Source of the DNA: Kluyvera sichuanensis
Lineage (GTDB): Bacteria > Pseudomonadota > Gammaproteobacteria > Enterobacterales > Enterobacteriaceae
Assembly: GCF_014218705.1 (NCBI RefSeq)
Contig: NZ_JABBJF010000009.1
Coordinates: 86,382-150,381, forward strand
Reading direction: 5' to 3'
DNA length: 64,000 bases
Shown here: in pieces, positions 1 to 6,999 of the stretch
Layout: every line of letters starts with the position of its first letter
Numbering within the stretch: the first letter of the stretch is position 1
Notes under the pieces: generated by a model
Databases searched by the model: none
What the model saw: the letters and a program-made list of their open reading frames with translations, nothing else
Told to the model about the DNA's origin: nothing
Position numbers and translations under genes: made by a program

Positions 1-974
1 GCACGGTTTAAGCGCGAAATCACTACGTCATAGCGCTGTTTATAGTGCAGATCGCGGATTTTTTTGCCGAGTACCTTCTCGTTGGTGACCACCACCCTTT
101 CTACTTTCAGGTCCGTACCACGGGTGGAAAGCGATGTTTCAACCTCTTTACCAATCACCAACTGCGCGCTGCGCAGATCTGCTGGTTCACCGACCAGATG
201 CAGCAGGTCACCGCTCTCAATAATGGTCGTTGGTGACGGCACCATCAATGTTTCACCCCGTTTAAGGCGCGAGCAGATAATTTTATCGCTGTTGATCACC
301 GGCACATCCTGAATCGCCATATGGTTCAGGTTAGGGTTCTCAACGCGAATATTGATGGTCTGAAGATGAGAATGGCTGGAACCCGTCTGCTCATCGAAGC
401 GCTGCGCCTCTTTGTCGACGTTAATGCGGAAGAACAGGCGTACCAGCCACATGGTAAGCAAAATGCCGCAGATACCAAACGGATAGGCCATCGCGTAGCT
501 CATGCCCATCTGGTCCACGACGCTAAACGGTTCACCAAGATCGCGCAATATTTGCTGCCCGGCACCCAGCGCGGGCGTATTGGTCACCGCGCCGGAAAAA
601 ATGCCCAGCACGACAGGGAGCGGAATGGCGAAGATTTTATGCAGTAGCGTGGTGACCAGGCCGCCAAGAACCACAATCAGAATGGCAAAAAGATTCAGCC
701 GCAGGCCCGAGACGCGCAGCGAGGCAAAAAAACCTGGCCCCACCTGAATGCCAATGGTGTAGACGAACAGAATCAGGCCGAATTCCTGGATAAAATGCAG
801 CATCGGGCTGCTTAGCGTGATACCCGCCTGATCGACAAAGTGGCCGACGATAATCCCACCGAACAGCACGCCGCCAATGCCAAAGCCGATCCCCCGGATT
901 TTGACGTTGCCAATCCACAGCCCGACCACCGCCACCAACGCCAGAACGCTTACCGTCAATGCTATATCACTCAT
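1..974 (-). CDS. yidE: YidE, putative membrane transporter (3' end outside window)
   Basis: The frame opens at the ATG at 974 and runs leftward off the window edge without a stop. About 324 codons are visible; family members have roughly 550 residues. The start matches E. coli YidE almost residue for residue. Alternating hydrophobic segments carry the conserved TNTPALGAG motif and are followed by a soluble part with two TrkA-C (RCK_C) type domains, ending within the motif [19 protein letters not shown]. The family is the aspartate:alanine exchanger (AAEx) group of inner-membrane proteins. The substrate of YidE is unknown, so transport is inferred from family only. It is transcribed away from the neighbouring higBA pair. 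Confidence 0.93.
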   Translation of the reverse strand, partial: MSDIALTVSVLALVAVVGLWIGNVKIRGIGFGIGGVLFGGIIVGHFVDQAGITLSSPMLHFIQEFGLILFVYTIGIQVGPGFFASLRVSGLRLNLFAILIVVLGGLVTTLLHKIFAIPLPVVLGIFSGAVTNTPALGAGQQILRDLGEPFSVVDQMGMSYAMAYPFGICGILLTMWLVRLFFRINVDKEAQRFDEQTGSSHSHLQTINIRVENPNLNHMAIQDVPVINSDKIICSRLKRGETLMVPSPTTIIESGDLLHLVGEPADLRSAQLVIGKEVETSLSTRGTDLKVERVVVTNEKVLGKKIRDLHYKQRYDVVISRLNR

Positions 975-1114
975 CGTATTTTCCCTGTGAATAACATTAT
1001 TAACATCAGGGATTATGGACGAAGGGTAAGGTGATTGTATGTAGTACGGCGCACAATAATGAGTTGATAAAATGGGGAGTTATGGCCTCTTATCGCCCCG
1101 CCATTTGAGAACAA

Positions 1115-1474
1115 TTAAATGCCCACAAGACTTTCAAGCGGTATACCAAATTGTTTATGCAGGCGGCGAATCATCGGCAGTGTGAGAGTCCGTGTCCCTT
1201 TCAGAACTTCATAAACACGATTAGATTTGCCGATGGCAGGCTCCAAATCTTTGACCGTTAACCCTTGCTGCTCCATGCGAAACAGAATGGCTTCAATCGG
1301 TTCTGGTGGGTCAATAGGGTGATTTTTAGCTTCATACTCTTCAATAAGCAGGCACATCACTTCGAAATAGTCACCTTCCGGTGTATCAATGGCAGGTTCA
1401 TTATCAAAGTAAGGCTCAACGGCCTTAAGCGCCGCTTTATAGTCTTGCTCTGTTTTAATAGGCTTAATAGTCAT
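1115..1474 (-). CDS. higA: HigA-type antitoxin
   Basis: A 119-residue protein with an acidic N-terminal half and a C-terminal helix-turn-helix of the Xre/Cro type (about residues 70-115: a GLTVKDLEPAIGKSN helix pair, then VYEVLKGTRTLTLPMIRRL). This is the layout of HigA antitoxins, where the N-terminal part wraps the toxin and the HTH represses the operon. It starts 4 nt after the toxin stop, and toxin-first order is the hallmark of HigBA. No terminator is obvious between its stop and yidE. The family assignment is from domain layout and gene order; activity is inferred. Confidence 0.82.
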   Translation of the reverse strand: MTIKPIKTEQDYKAALKAVEPYFDNEPAIDTPEGDYFEVMCLLIEEYEAKNHPIDPPEPIEAILFRMEQQGLTVKDLEPAIGKSNRVYEVLKGTRTLTLPMIRRLHKQFGIPLESLVGI

Positions 1475-1478
1475 GTCG

Positions 1479-1781
1479 TTACTCCATACTCACTGTCTCA
1501 GCATCGATGGCGTCGTACTGCTTATGCGTGCCAAGAAACTTCACAAATATCACACCGCGTTGATAAGCGATGGCGACAATGAGACGATATTTATTCCCCG
1601 CTATGTTGAATACCACACGCCTGTTTTTCAGGATGCTGGCCGTGCGGTACTGTTCCTTAATCTCTGCAGGGGTAGTCCAGTTGGCCTTCTTTGCCTCGTC
1701 TACCCAAGCTTTTAACGGCTGTTCTGCGTCCGGATTTGCCGTCCAAAAATCCCTTAGTGTTGCTATAGCGATAATCTTCAC
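1479..1781 (-). CDS. higB: HigB-type toxin (predicted mRNA interferase)
   Basis: A 100-residue protein of the HigB toxin family (RelE-like fold). The characteristic core is visible: VVFNIAGNKYRLIVAIAY followed by FVKFLGTHKQYD, the latter holding the histidine expected near the active site. Family members cut mRNA on the ribosome during stress until neutralised by HigA. The start codon is GTG at 1781; no in-frame ATG lies upstream and no clear ribosome-binding site precedes it. The pair lies between yidE and ibpB, where E. coli K-12 has no toxin-antitoxin genes, so it is an accessory insertion. Confidence 0.82.
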   Translation of the reverse strand: MKIIAIATLRDFWTANPDAEQPLKAWVDEAKKANWTTPAEIKEQYRTASILKNRRVVFNIAGNKYRLIVAIAYQRGVIFVKFLGTHKQYDAIDAETVSME

Positions 1782-1787
1782 GTCTTC

Positions 1788-1816
1788 ATCATGGTCCCAA
1801 AATGGGACTAGATCAA
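1788..1816 (-). promoter_or_regulatory. higBA promoter with operator palindrome in the spacer
   Basis: On the minus strand, TTGATC (1811-1816), a 17-nt spacer and CATGAT (1788-1793) form a promoter matching 4 of 6 bases in each box. The spacer holds the inverted repeat GTCCCA-AAA-TGGGAC (1794-1808), a natural site for HigA autorepression. The predicted transcript start falls close to the higB GTG. The promoter call is moderate; the palindrome is seen directly. Confidence 0.6.
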
Positions 1817-1826
1817 GAGAGTGCGC

Positions 1827-1853
1827 AAAAAAAAGCCCCGATTTCTCGGGGCT
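1827..1853 (-). terminator. ibpB transcription terminator
   Basis: Perfect 8-bp stem AGCCCCGA/TCGGGGCT with a 4-nt loop (1834-1853), followed in the minus-strand direction by eight Ts. It lies 16 nt past the ibpB stop and separates ibpAB from higBA. Confidence 0.88.
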
Positions 1854-1868
1854 AATTGGGCAATTCTG

Positions 1869-2297
1869 TTAACTATTCAGCGCTGGACGCTCGCTAATGG
1901 CGATGCGCTGTGGCGCGATAGCTTCCGGCTCGTTGCGGGTAAGGTCGATATGCAGCAGGCCGTTGGTAAAGGTCGCACCGGCGACTTCCATATTTTCTGC
2001 CAGGGTGAAGCTCAGGCTAAAGGCCTGGGTAACCAGCCCCTGGTGCAGCCATTTGGTCTCTTTTTCCTGTGGCTCTGGCGTGCCTTTTACGGTCAGGCGC
2101 GTGCCTTCGAGCTGAATATCCAGATCTTCCTGACGGAACCCGGCTAACGCTAGGGTAATGCGGTAGTGGTTATCGTCGCTTTTTTCGATGTTGTACGGTG
2201 GGAAGGTCTGGCCTTCACTGGTGCTTTGCAGCGCGTTCGCCAGTTTGTCAAAACCGATCCATTGACGCAGCAGTGGGGATAAATCGTAGTTACGCAT
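1869..2297 (-). CDS. ibpB: Small heat-shock protein IbpB
   Basis: A 142-residue small heat-shock protein that holds aggregating proteins in a state from which ClpB and DnaK can refold them. The alpha-crystallin domain occupies about residues 35-125 ([20 protein letters not shown] at its start). The C-terminal IXI-type motif (RIAI) used for oligomer assembly is present near residue 132. It is the second gene of the ibpAB operon, 100 nt after ibpA, and has its own thermometer-like leader. Length and sequence agree with E. coli IbpB. Confidence 0.97.
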   Translation of the reverse strand: MRNYDLSPLLRQWIGFDKLANALQSTSEGQTFPPYNIEKSDDNHYRITLALAGFRQEDLDIQLEGTRLTVKGTPEPQEKETKWLHQGLVTQAFSLSFTLAENMEVAGATFTNGLLHIDLTRNEPEAIAPQRIAISERPALNS

Positions 2298-2330
2298 TGT
2301 TTTCTCCTTCTAAGAAGCGAGTAAGTACCT
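2298..2330 (-). promoter_or_regulatory. ROSE-like RNA thermometer motif before ibpB
   Basis: On the minus strand the ribosome-binding site AGAAGGAG lies just before the ibpB ATG and is preceded by CTCGCTTCTT, which contains a UCGCU element able to pair imperfectly with the AGGAG stretch. UYGCU facing the Shine-Dalgarno is the signature of ROSE thermometers. The motif is seen; its thermal behaviour is inferred from ibp genes of related species. Confidence 0.6.
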
Positions 2331-2372
2331 TCCGGCTCCCTGACGGCAAGCCGATTGAGTGTTTAGCTAACG

Positions 2373-2390
2373 GGGCCGCACGGGCGGCCC
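2373..2390 (-). other. ibpA-ibpB intercistronic hairpin
   Basis: Perfect 7-bp GC stem GGGCCGC/GCGGCCC with a 4-nt loop between the two cistrons. No T-run follows it on the minus strand, so it more likely affects mRNA processing or stability than termination. Confidence 0.6.
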
Positions 2391-2397
2391 GACAGAA

Positions 2398-2811
2398 TTA
2401 ATTAATTTCGATGCGGCGCGGTTTGTCCGCGTCCGGAATAACACGTTCCAGTTCGATATACAGCAGGCCGTTCACCAGGTTTGCGCCACGCACGTGGATG
2501 TGCTCCGCAAGCTGGAATTTGCGCTCAAAGTTACGCTCGGCGATGCCTTGATAGAGATAGGTGCGTTCTTTTTGCTCTGCGGCATGCGCGCCTTTTACCA
2601 CCAGCATGTTGTCCTGCGCGGTGATTTCCAGCTCGCTTTCCGCAAAACCGGCCACGGCAATCGCGATGCGATAGTGGTTTTCATCAACCAGTTCAACGTT
2701 GTACGGAGGGTAGCCGCCGTTGCTTTGCGTTTGATTGTTTTCTAACAGGTTGAACAGACGATCAAAACCGATGGCTGAACGGTATAACGGGGATAAGTCG
2801 AAGTTACGCAT
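2398..2811 (-). CDS. ibpA: Small heat-shock protein IbpA
   Basis: A 137-residue small heat-shock protein, partner of IbpB, that coats denatured proteins and inclusion bodies. The start at 2811 gives [20 protein letters not shown] and exactly the E. coli length; an upstream in-frame start would add 13 residues with no counterpart. The alpha-crystallin domain begins around [15 protein letters not shown], and the protein ends RRIEIN with the IEI assembly motif. The ribosome-binding site AGGAGC lies in a thermometer-like leader behind a sigma-32 promoter. Confidence 0.97.
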   Translation of the reverse strand: MRNFDLSPLYRSAIGFDRLFNLLENNQTQSNGGYPPYNVELVDENHYRIAIAVAGFAESELEITAQDNMLVVKGAHAAEQKERTYLYQGIAERNFERKFQLAEHIHVRGANLVNGLLYIELERVIPDADKPRRIEIN

Positions 2812-2916
2812 AGTTAAATAGCTCCTGAAAATCAGCGAGAAATTAATCACCTTCCATCATGGACAGGTTGTTGAAGCCCAAACACCCCGAAGGCGTGTTC
2901 CTCTTGGCTACACCTA
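2812..2916 (-). promoter_or_regulatory. ibpA 5' leader with ROSE-type thermometer
   Basis: Roughly 100-nt untranslated leader. The minus-strand segment holding UCGCU (2834-2838) faces the Shine-Dalgarno AGGAGC (2821-2826) across a short loop, as in ROSE thermometers of enterobacterial ibpA. An upstream stem AACACGCC-TTCG-GGGTGTT (about 2881-2899) matches the extra hairpins of these leaders. Confidence 0.75.
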
Positions 2917-2946
2917 TAAAATGTGGCGGAAAGAACCATTTTCAAG
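2917..2946 (-). promoter_or_regulatory. Sigma-32 heat-shock promoter of ibpA
   Basis: On the minus strand CTTGAAA (2940-2946) is followed after 13 nt by CCACATTTTA, close to the sigma-32 consensus CTTGAAA-N13/14-CCCCATNT. It explains heat induction of ibpAB. Confidence 0.8.
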
Positions 2947-3122
2947 TCCTCATGTCTTACTTTTTTTGCACTTTCCCCCAGAGCGCTTAGACTGGGGTAT
3001 GGCACAAAAGGCCAAAGTGCGACAGCCGCCACAGAGCGGCAAGCTGGTACTTCCTATTTTGGCAATGGGTGGATATAACCCGGAGAAGGGCTGTTTTATG
3101 CCCGTGACAAGAAGAACTCACT
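2947..3122 (+). promoter_or_regulatory. yidQ upstream region
   Basis: Non-coding part of the divergent ibpA/yidQ gap. A -10-like TATAAC (3074-3079) lies 17 nt after a weak -35-like TTCCTA. A stem GCCGCC-ACAGA-GCGGC lies near 3026. Nothing else is recognised. Confidence 0.4.
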
Positions 3123-3452
3123 ATGAAAAATGTTCTGATTAAAGCCGCGCTGGTTGGGGGGATCTTCTTATCAGGAGGGTGTTCCAGCGTGATGTCGCAT
3201 ACCGGCGGCAAAGAGGGGACCTATCCTGGCACCCGAGCGAGCGCCGCGATGCTGGGCGATGATGATAGTGGCTGGGTCGCCAAATCACTGGTCGCCATCG
3301 ATATGCCGTTTACGGCGGTCATGGATACGGTGCTGCTGCCGTGGGACTTCTTCCGTAAGGACAACTCCGTACGCTCCCGCGTGGAAAAGAGCGAACAGGA
3401 GACGCTGGCGACCAATTCGGTTATTCCGCCAGCCCCGATGCCCGCGCCTTGA
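3123..3452 (+). CDS. yidQ: YidQ lipoprotein (DUF1375)
   Basis: A 109-residue predicted lipoprotein matching E. coli YidQ. The N-terminus (MKNVLIKAALVGGIFLSGGC) is a type II signal sequence with lipobox SGGC and acylated Cys20. The mature part carries the family motif FTAVMDTVLLPWDFF, and a proline-rich tail ends the protein. The function is not known; an envelope location is inferred from the lipobox. Its stop is separated by one base from the stop of convergent yidR, with no terminator between them. Confidence 0.93.
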   Translation: MKNVLIKAALVGGIFLSGGCSSVMSHTGGKEGTYPGTRASAAMLGDDDSGWVAKSLVAIDMPFTAVMDTVLLPWDFFRKDNSVRSRVEKSEQETLATNSVIPPAPMPAP

Positions 3453-3453
3453 T

Positions 3454-4680
3454 TCAGCGGTGGGTTTCAGTCATCCATAGCTGGCGGAAGCCAGCCACCT
3501 CTTCCATCCAGGCAATATGCTGACCATCAGGCGAGAAAACTACCGCATCCGCCGACGGTGGATTTGCGTGATCTGCCGTTAAAAAGGTCACCGCACCAGA
3601 CGCGGCATCGCACATTGCAATACGCCCCTCCAGCACAAACCCCAGCCCGTTTCCTGACGGATGCCAGTTGAACGCCGATTGGATATCCGACGTATTATGC
3701 GTCAACTGACGCGGTTCGCCGCCTTCTGGCGCAATAAGCCATAGCTGCACCACGCCGCTATCATCGCGCATCAGAAACGCAATCTGCGTCCCCTGCGGGT
3801 TACTCCGCACCCAGTGGCGCGGCGCGTTCACCAGCCCAGGAAAAGCGCGTTGATGGGTAAAGGTCAGCCGTTGCTGACGAACGCCTGCAGGCGGCGCAGG
3901 CAGCGTAGTTGCCGTTCCGGATAGCGGCGCACTCCCCGCCCGTTTCCAACCCGCCTCGTCGCGCGGCAGCGCGACCAGAAACAGCTCCGGCACTTTCTCA
4001 CCGGTAAGTGAAACGGTATCGCCGATAAAGGCCAGCGCGGAAGAGCCAACCCAGCCTTCTTCGTAGGCCCGGTTGATCTCATCGCTGCCGGGCTGCGGTT
4101 GCGCCGTCGTCTGGCTCACCAGCACGCACCAGTGGCTGCCGGCATATTCACGCGGGTGCTGGCCGCTCGGCGTGACCGGGCCATAGGGTGCCGCCACGCC
4201 CACGTTGCGCTGATCCAGCGCCGGGTTGTATTCGTGCATCACGTGATCGTTGTAGGTAAAGCTGACGAACTGCCCGCATGGGCTGTAGACGTGAACGTGG
4301 CTGCCGCCGCGCAGCGCGCCGGGGGTATAGGGAGAGGTGATATCCATCGCATCCAGGTTTTGCGTTTTCCCCAGCGAGGTGACCACGCCGCGACGATGGT
4401 GAAAATCGTACTGCCACTGGGCGTCCGGGTTTTCCGGGCCGTGGATAAACACGTATCGTTCTTCAGACGGGTGCACCGTGACCACGCCGACGTGCGCGCC
4501 TTCACTCGCACGATAAACCACCTCAACATCACCGCTATGTACGTTCACGCGTTCAATGGTTTCACCGGTAAACGAGGCGCCAGACGGCCGGACGTCGAAG
4601 ACCAGCCACTGACTGTCCGGCGTCCAGGTTCGGGTATTAGTAAGCTGATGATGGCGCGGCGCAAAGGTGATTTGTTTCAT
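3454..4680 (-). CDS. yidR: YidR, DUF3748 predicted beta-propeller protein
   Basis: A 408-residue protein matching E. coli YidR along its length (MKQITFAPRHHQLTNTRTWTP at the start). It has TolB-like repeats (WTPDSQWLVFDVRPSG near the start, FNWHPSGNGLGFVLEG and VVFSPDGQHIAWMEE near the end), pointing to a beta-propeller. There is no signal peptide, so it is probably cytoplasmic. Pectin oligogalacturonate lyases also have propeller folds, but this sequence does not resemble Ogl. The biochemical function is unknown. In E. coli the dgo genes lie near it; here they are missing. Confidence 0.9.
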   Translation of the reverse strand: MKQITFAPRHHQLTNTRTWTPDSQWLVFDVRPSGASFTGETIERVNVHSGDVEVVYRASEGAHVGVVTVHPSEERYVFIHGPENPDAQWQYDFHHRRGVVTSLGKTQNLDAMDITSPYTPGALRGGSHVHVYSPCGQFVSFTYNDHVMHEYNPALDQRNVGVAAPYGPVTPSGQHPREYAGSHWCVLVSQTTAQPQPGSDEINRAYEEGWVGSSALAFIGDTVSLTGEKVPELFLVALPRDEAGWKRAGSAPLSGTATTLPAPPAGVRQQRLTFTHQRAFPGLVNAPRHWVRSNPQGTQIAFLMRDDSGVVQLWLIAPEGGEPRQLTHNTSDIQSAFNWHPSGNGLGFVLEGRIAMCDAASGAVTFLTADHANPPSADAVVFSPDGQHIAWMEEVAGFRQLWMTETHR

Positions 4681-4744
4681 GACGGAGTCCCGGTAGAAAG
4701 ATACCGCCTCTTTTTACCACGCGGGGGCGCGAACCCATAAGCCT

Positions 4745-5872
4745 TTAGCGGCGGGGTTGAGCATCCGCCTGCTGCGCGCTGGCCGCCAGAGCAGAAAAAT
4801 CCTCCGCGGTGTAGTAACGCGCCGGCGGCCGCGGAAGCTGCTTCATAGACGCGCCCGGCCATAGCTGAAGTTGCCCAAGGTCGGCAAGGTTGATGCCCTG
4901 CCAGCGATGCGGCAGCGTCAGGCGCTGCGGCACGCTCTGCTCGCCCGGTATACGCGTTGGCAGGCGATTGTCGCCCATCTGGAAGTTACGATGCAGCACC
5001 AGATATTTCTCCGGGACACGACGCTGGCTGTTCCACCAGCGGCCGTCAAGCATATCGAAATGGAAGCGAGTCATCGCTGGGGGCTGAGCGCCCAGATGCA
5101 TGAGCGCCTGGCTGAGCGCCGTGCCCATCGCCGCATTGTAGACGCCCTGGGAAACGGTCTGTCCGTCGAGGATCAGCGAGACGGCTAAGCGCGCGCCTAG
5201 CAGGTTTGAGTAGAGATCTTCCGGCGAAAAAGCGGAAACCCCCTCCGAAAAGCCGGAAACGGACTCAAAACCGTACCATTGGGCAATTTCGTGCCACTCG
5301 GCGACCTGATACGCCAGATGCGCCGCAAGCCAGGCGGCGAGCGTGTAACGTTCAGCGGGATCGGTGGGGGGAATAAAAGCCGTAAAGACCAGGCGACGCT
5401 GCGCCAGCTCGCTCTCCAGATCGAGCGTAAACGCCTGCCCAAGCCGCGGCAGCAGCTGGCTAAAGATATAGACCGTCATATCCGCCGTATCGCGGACGTG
5501 GGCGGTATCAATGAAACCACCGCGAGCGGTGTAGAGAATGCCATTATTCTCACCGCTTAAGCCGGTCAGATTCTCGAGCCCAGCCAGCATCTTATCGTTG
5601 TACTGATGCTGCCCCAGATGGCTGACATAGGCCACGTTATCCAGTTGGTAGAACGGTACCGGCATGCCCAGCAACTCTGCGTGCAGGTTGTAGCCAAAGG
5701 CGCAGCACGGACGGAGCCCTTTTGGCAGCGGCTGCGGCGGCATGGCGGGCCAGGCGCTGCTGGCCTTTGAAGTGGCCTGAGTAGCTAAATCCAGCGCTAC
5801 CGGCAGCGCGGCGTAGACCTGCGTCACGGCGCACAGCGCCAGCAGCGATATTGTTTTCACCCACGCCTTCAA
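4745..5872 (-). CDS. DUF4056 exported protein
   Basis: A 375-residue protein with a Sec signal peptide (cleavage expected after VYA, about residue 21). The mature part looks like the DUF4056 family: an early Cys-Cys pair (LRPCCAFGYNLHAELLG, about residues 54-70), YVSHLGQHQYND, GGFIDTAHVRDTADMTVYIF, and a helical stretch WLAAHLAYQVAEWHEIAQWYG. The repeated His/Asp/Glu positions (HVRDTAD, EWHEIAQW) could bind a metal or form a hydrolase site; that is inference. Its start overlaps the stop of the upstream Omp85-barrel gene by 4 nt (ATGA), so the two are translationally coupled. No function is known to me. Confidence 0.75.
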   Translation of the reverse strand: MKAWVKTISLLALCAVTQVYAALPVALDLATQATSKASSAWPAMPPQPLPKGLRPCCAFGYNLHAELLGMPVPFYQLDNVAYVSHLGQHQYNDKMLAGLENLTGLSGENNGILYTARGGFIDTAHVRDTADMTVYIFSQLLPRLGQAFTLDLESELAQRRLVFTAFIPPTDPAERYTLAAWLAAHLAYQVAEWHEIAQWYGFESVSGFSEGVSAFSPEDLYSNLLGARLAVSLILDGQTVSQGVYNAAMGTALSQALMHLGAQPPAMTRFHFDMLDGRWWNSQRRVPEKYLVLHRNFQMGDNRLPTRIPGEQSVPQRLTLPHRWQGINLADLGQLQLWPGASMKQLPRPPARYYTAEDFSALAASAQQADAQPRR

Positions 5873-6999
5873 AATGCTTCTCCTACCTGAAAGTAAAAAC
5901 CGCTGCTGCCTTTGCCAATGCCGTAATCCAGCCGGACGTTCACGCGCGGCTTGAACTCAAAACGATAGCCAACGCCCGCCGAGGGCAGCCAGCGTCCATC
6001 GTCCAGCGCGTGGAACGATGGCCCCATGGTGCCCGCCCCCAGCCAGCCAACGACGCCGTGCCGCCAGTCGAGCTTGCGGCGGTACTCCAGTTGACCGCTG
6101 ACGACGTTTTTATCCCGGTAGCGGCCTTCGTAGTAGCCGCGCATCCGCTGATTGCTGCCGAGCAGCGGCATCATCGTCCAGGGAACATCGCCCTGGGTAA
6201 ACGCGCCATCCATCTCCCACGCCAGCACGTTGTTGTCGTCCAGCGAGTGATAGCGGCTGTAGTGAAGCTGGTATTCATCAAAGCGGGTATCGCTGCCGAC
6301 ATCTGGGGTAAAGCGGGTGTAGCGGAGATCGGCGTACTGCCCTTTGCGCGGATTAGGGACGAAATCGCGGTCGTCCCAGCTGAGATCAACGCTGCTACCG
6401 GAGCTCAACACCGACGCGCCCTGGGCAGTATCGTTGATTTTTGGCGGATCGTTATCGTCTATTTGCGTCGCATGCTGGGCATTCAGCGACCAGCCAATAC
6501 CCAGATAAACGTTCGGTGCCAGCTGTCGGTACAGCGTCGGGCGCAGGTCGAGATCCTGGGCGGTATACTGCGCTTTCTTACTGTCTTTATCTCCCGCGCT
6601 GAAGCCCTGTCCCCAGTAGTAGGTCGGGGTGTCAGTCAGGGAGCCATCAAGGAAGAAACGCCAGCGATCGTCGGCGAAAAAAGCGTAATTCTGCATCGTA
6701 ACGCCAAATGCACCGGTCGAACTGAAGTAGCCGCTTAGCGTCAGCGTTGAGTTCTGACTGACCGTATCATGAGGGTCGGGGCGGTACATACCCACCACCG
6801 CCGTGCCCACGCCGAGCCCTAGCTCCGGGGTGTAAAATGGCCCCGGCATCACGCCCCAATCAATGCCTTTGCTGGCATCAAAGTTATCGCTAGCCCCCAG
6901 CGTTTTCAGCCAGCCATCAACCTGATCGCGAGTGGGCAGCGCCGACTGAACTTGACCGGCAAACAGACAAAAAGGCAGGAGCAGCGCGAGGCGTGTCAA
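5869..6999 (-). CDS. BamA/TamA-like outer-membrane barrel lacking POTRA domains
   Basis: A 376-residue protein with a signal peptide (cleavage near VQS-ALP, about residue 20), then about 35 residues of linker and a beta-barrel that fills the rest. Omp85-family features are visible: repeated aromatic-rich amphipathic strands, LLGSNQRMRGYYEGRYRDKN carrying the (V/M)RG(F/Y) motif of the lid loop, DWRHGVVGWLGAGTMG, and a terminal aromatic residue (VGEAF). BamA and TamA are far longer because of N-terminal POTRA domains, which are absent. It overlaps both neighbours by ATGA. Insertion into the outer membrane is confident; the cargo is unknown. Confidence 0.8.
   Translation of the reverse strand: MTRLALLLPFCLFAGQVQSALPTRDQVDGWLKTLGASDNFDASKGIDWGVMPGPFYTPELGLGVGTAVVGMYRPDPHDTVSQNSTLTLSGYFSSTGAFGVTMQNYAFFADDRWRFFLDGSLTDTPTYYWGQGFSAGDKDSKKAQYTAQDLDLRPTLYRQLAPNVYLGIGWSLNAQHATQIDDNDPPKINDTAQGASVLSSGSSVDLSWDDRDFVPNPRKGQYADLRYTRFTPDVGSDTRFDEYQLHYSRYHSLDDNNVLAWEMDGAFTQGDVPWTMMPLLGSNQRMRGYYEGRYRDKNVVSGQLEYRRKLDWRHGVVGWLGAGTMGPSFHALDDGRWLPSAGVGYRFEFKPRVNVRLDYGIGKGSSGFYFQVGEAF

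Noticed and set aside
637..918. 93-codon minus-strand frame inside yidE
   Set aside because: It is an out-of-frame shadow of the true yidE frame, which starts at 974 and runs off the window. There is no frameshift in yidE.
3454..4680. Oligogalacturonate lyase (Ogl) beside the pectate-lyase theme
   Set aside because: The beta-propeller repeats suggested it, but the sequence matches E. coli YidR from end to end and lacks the Ogl pattern.
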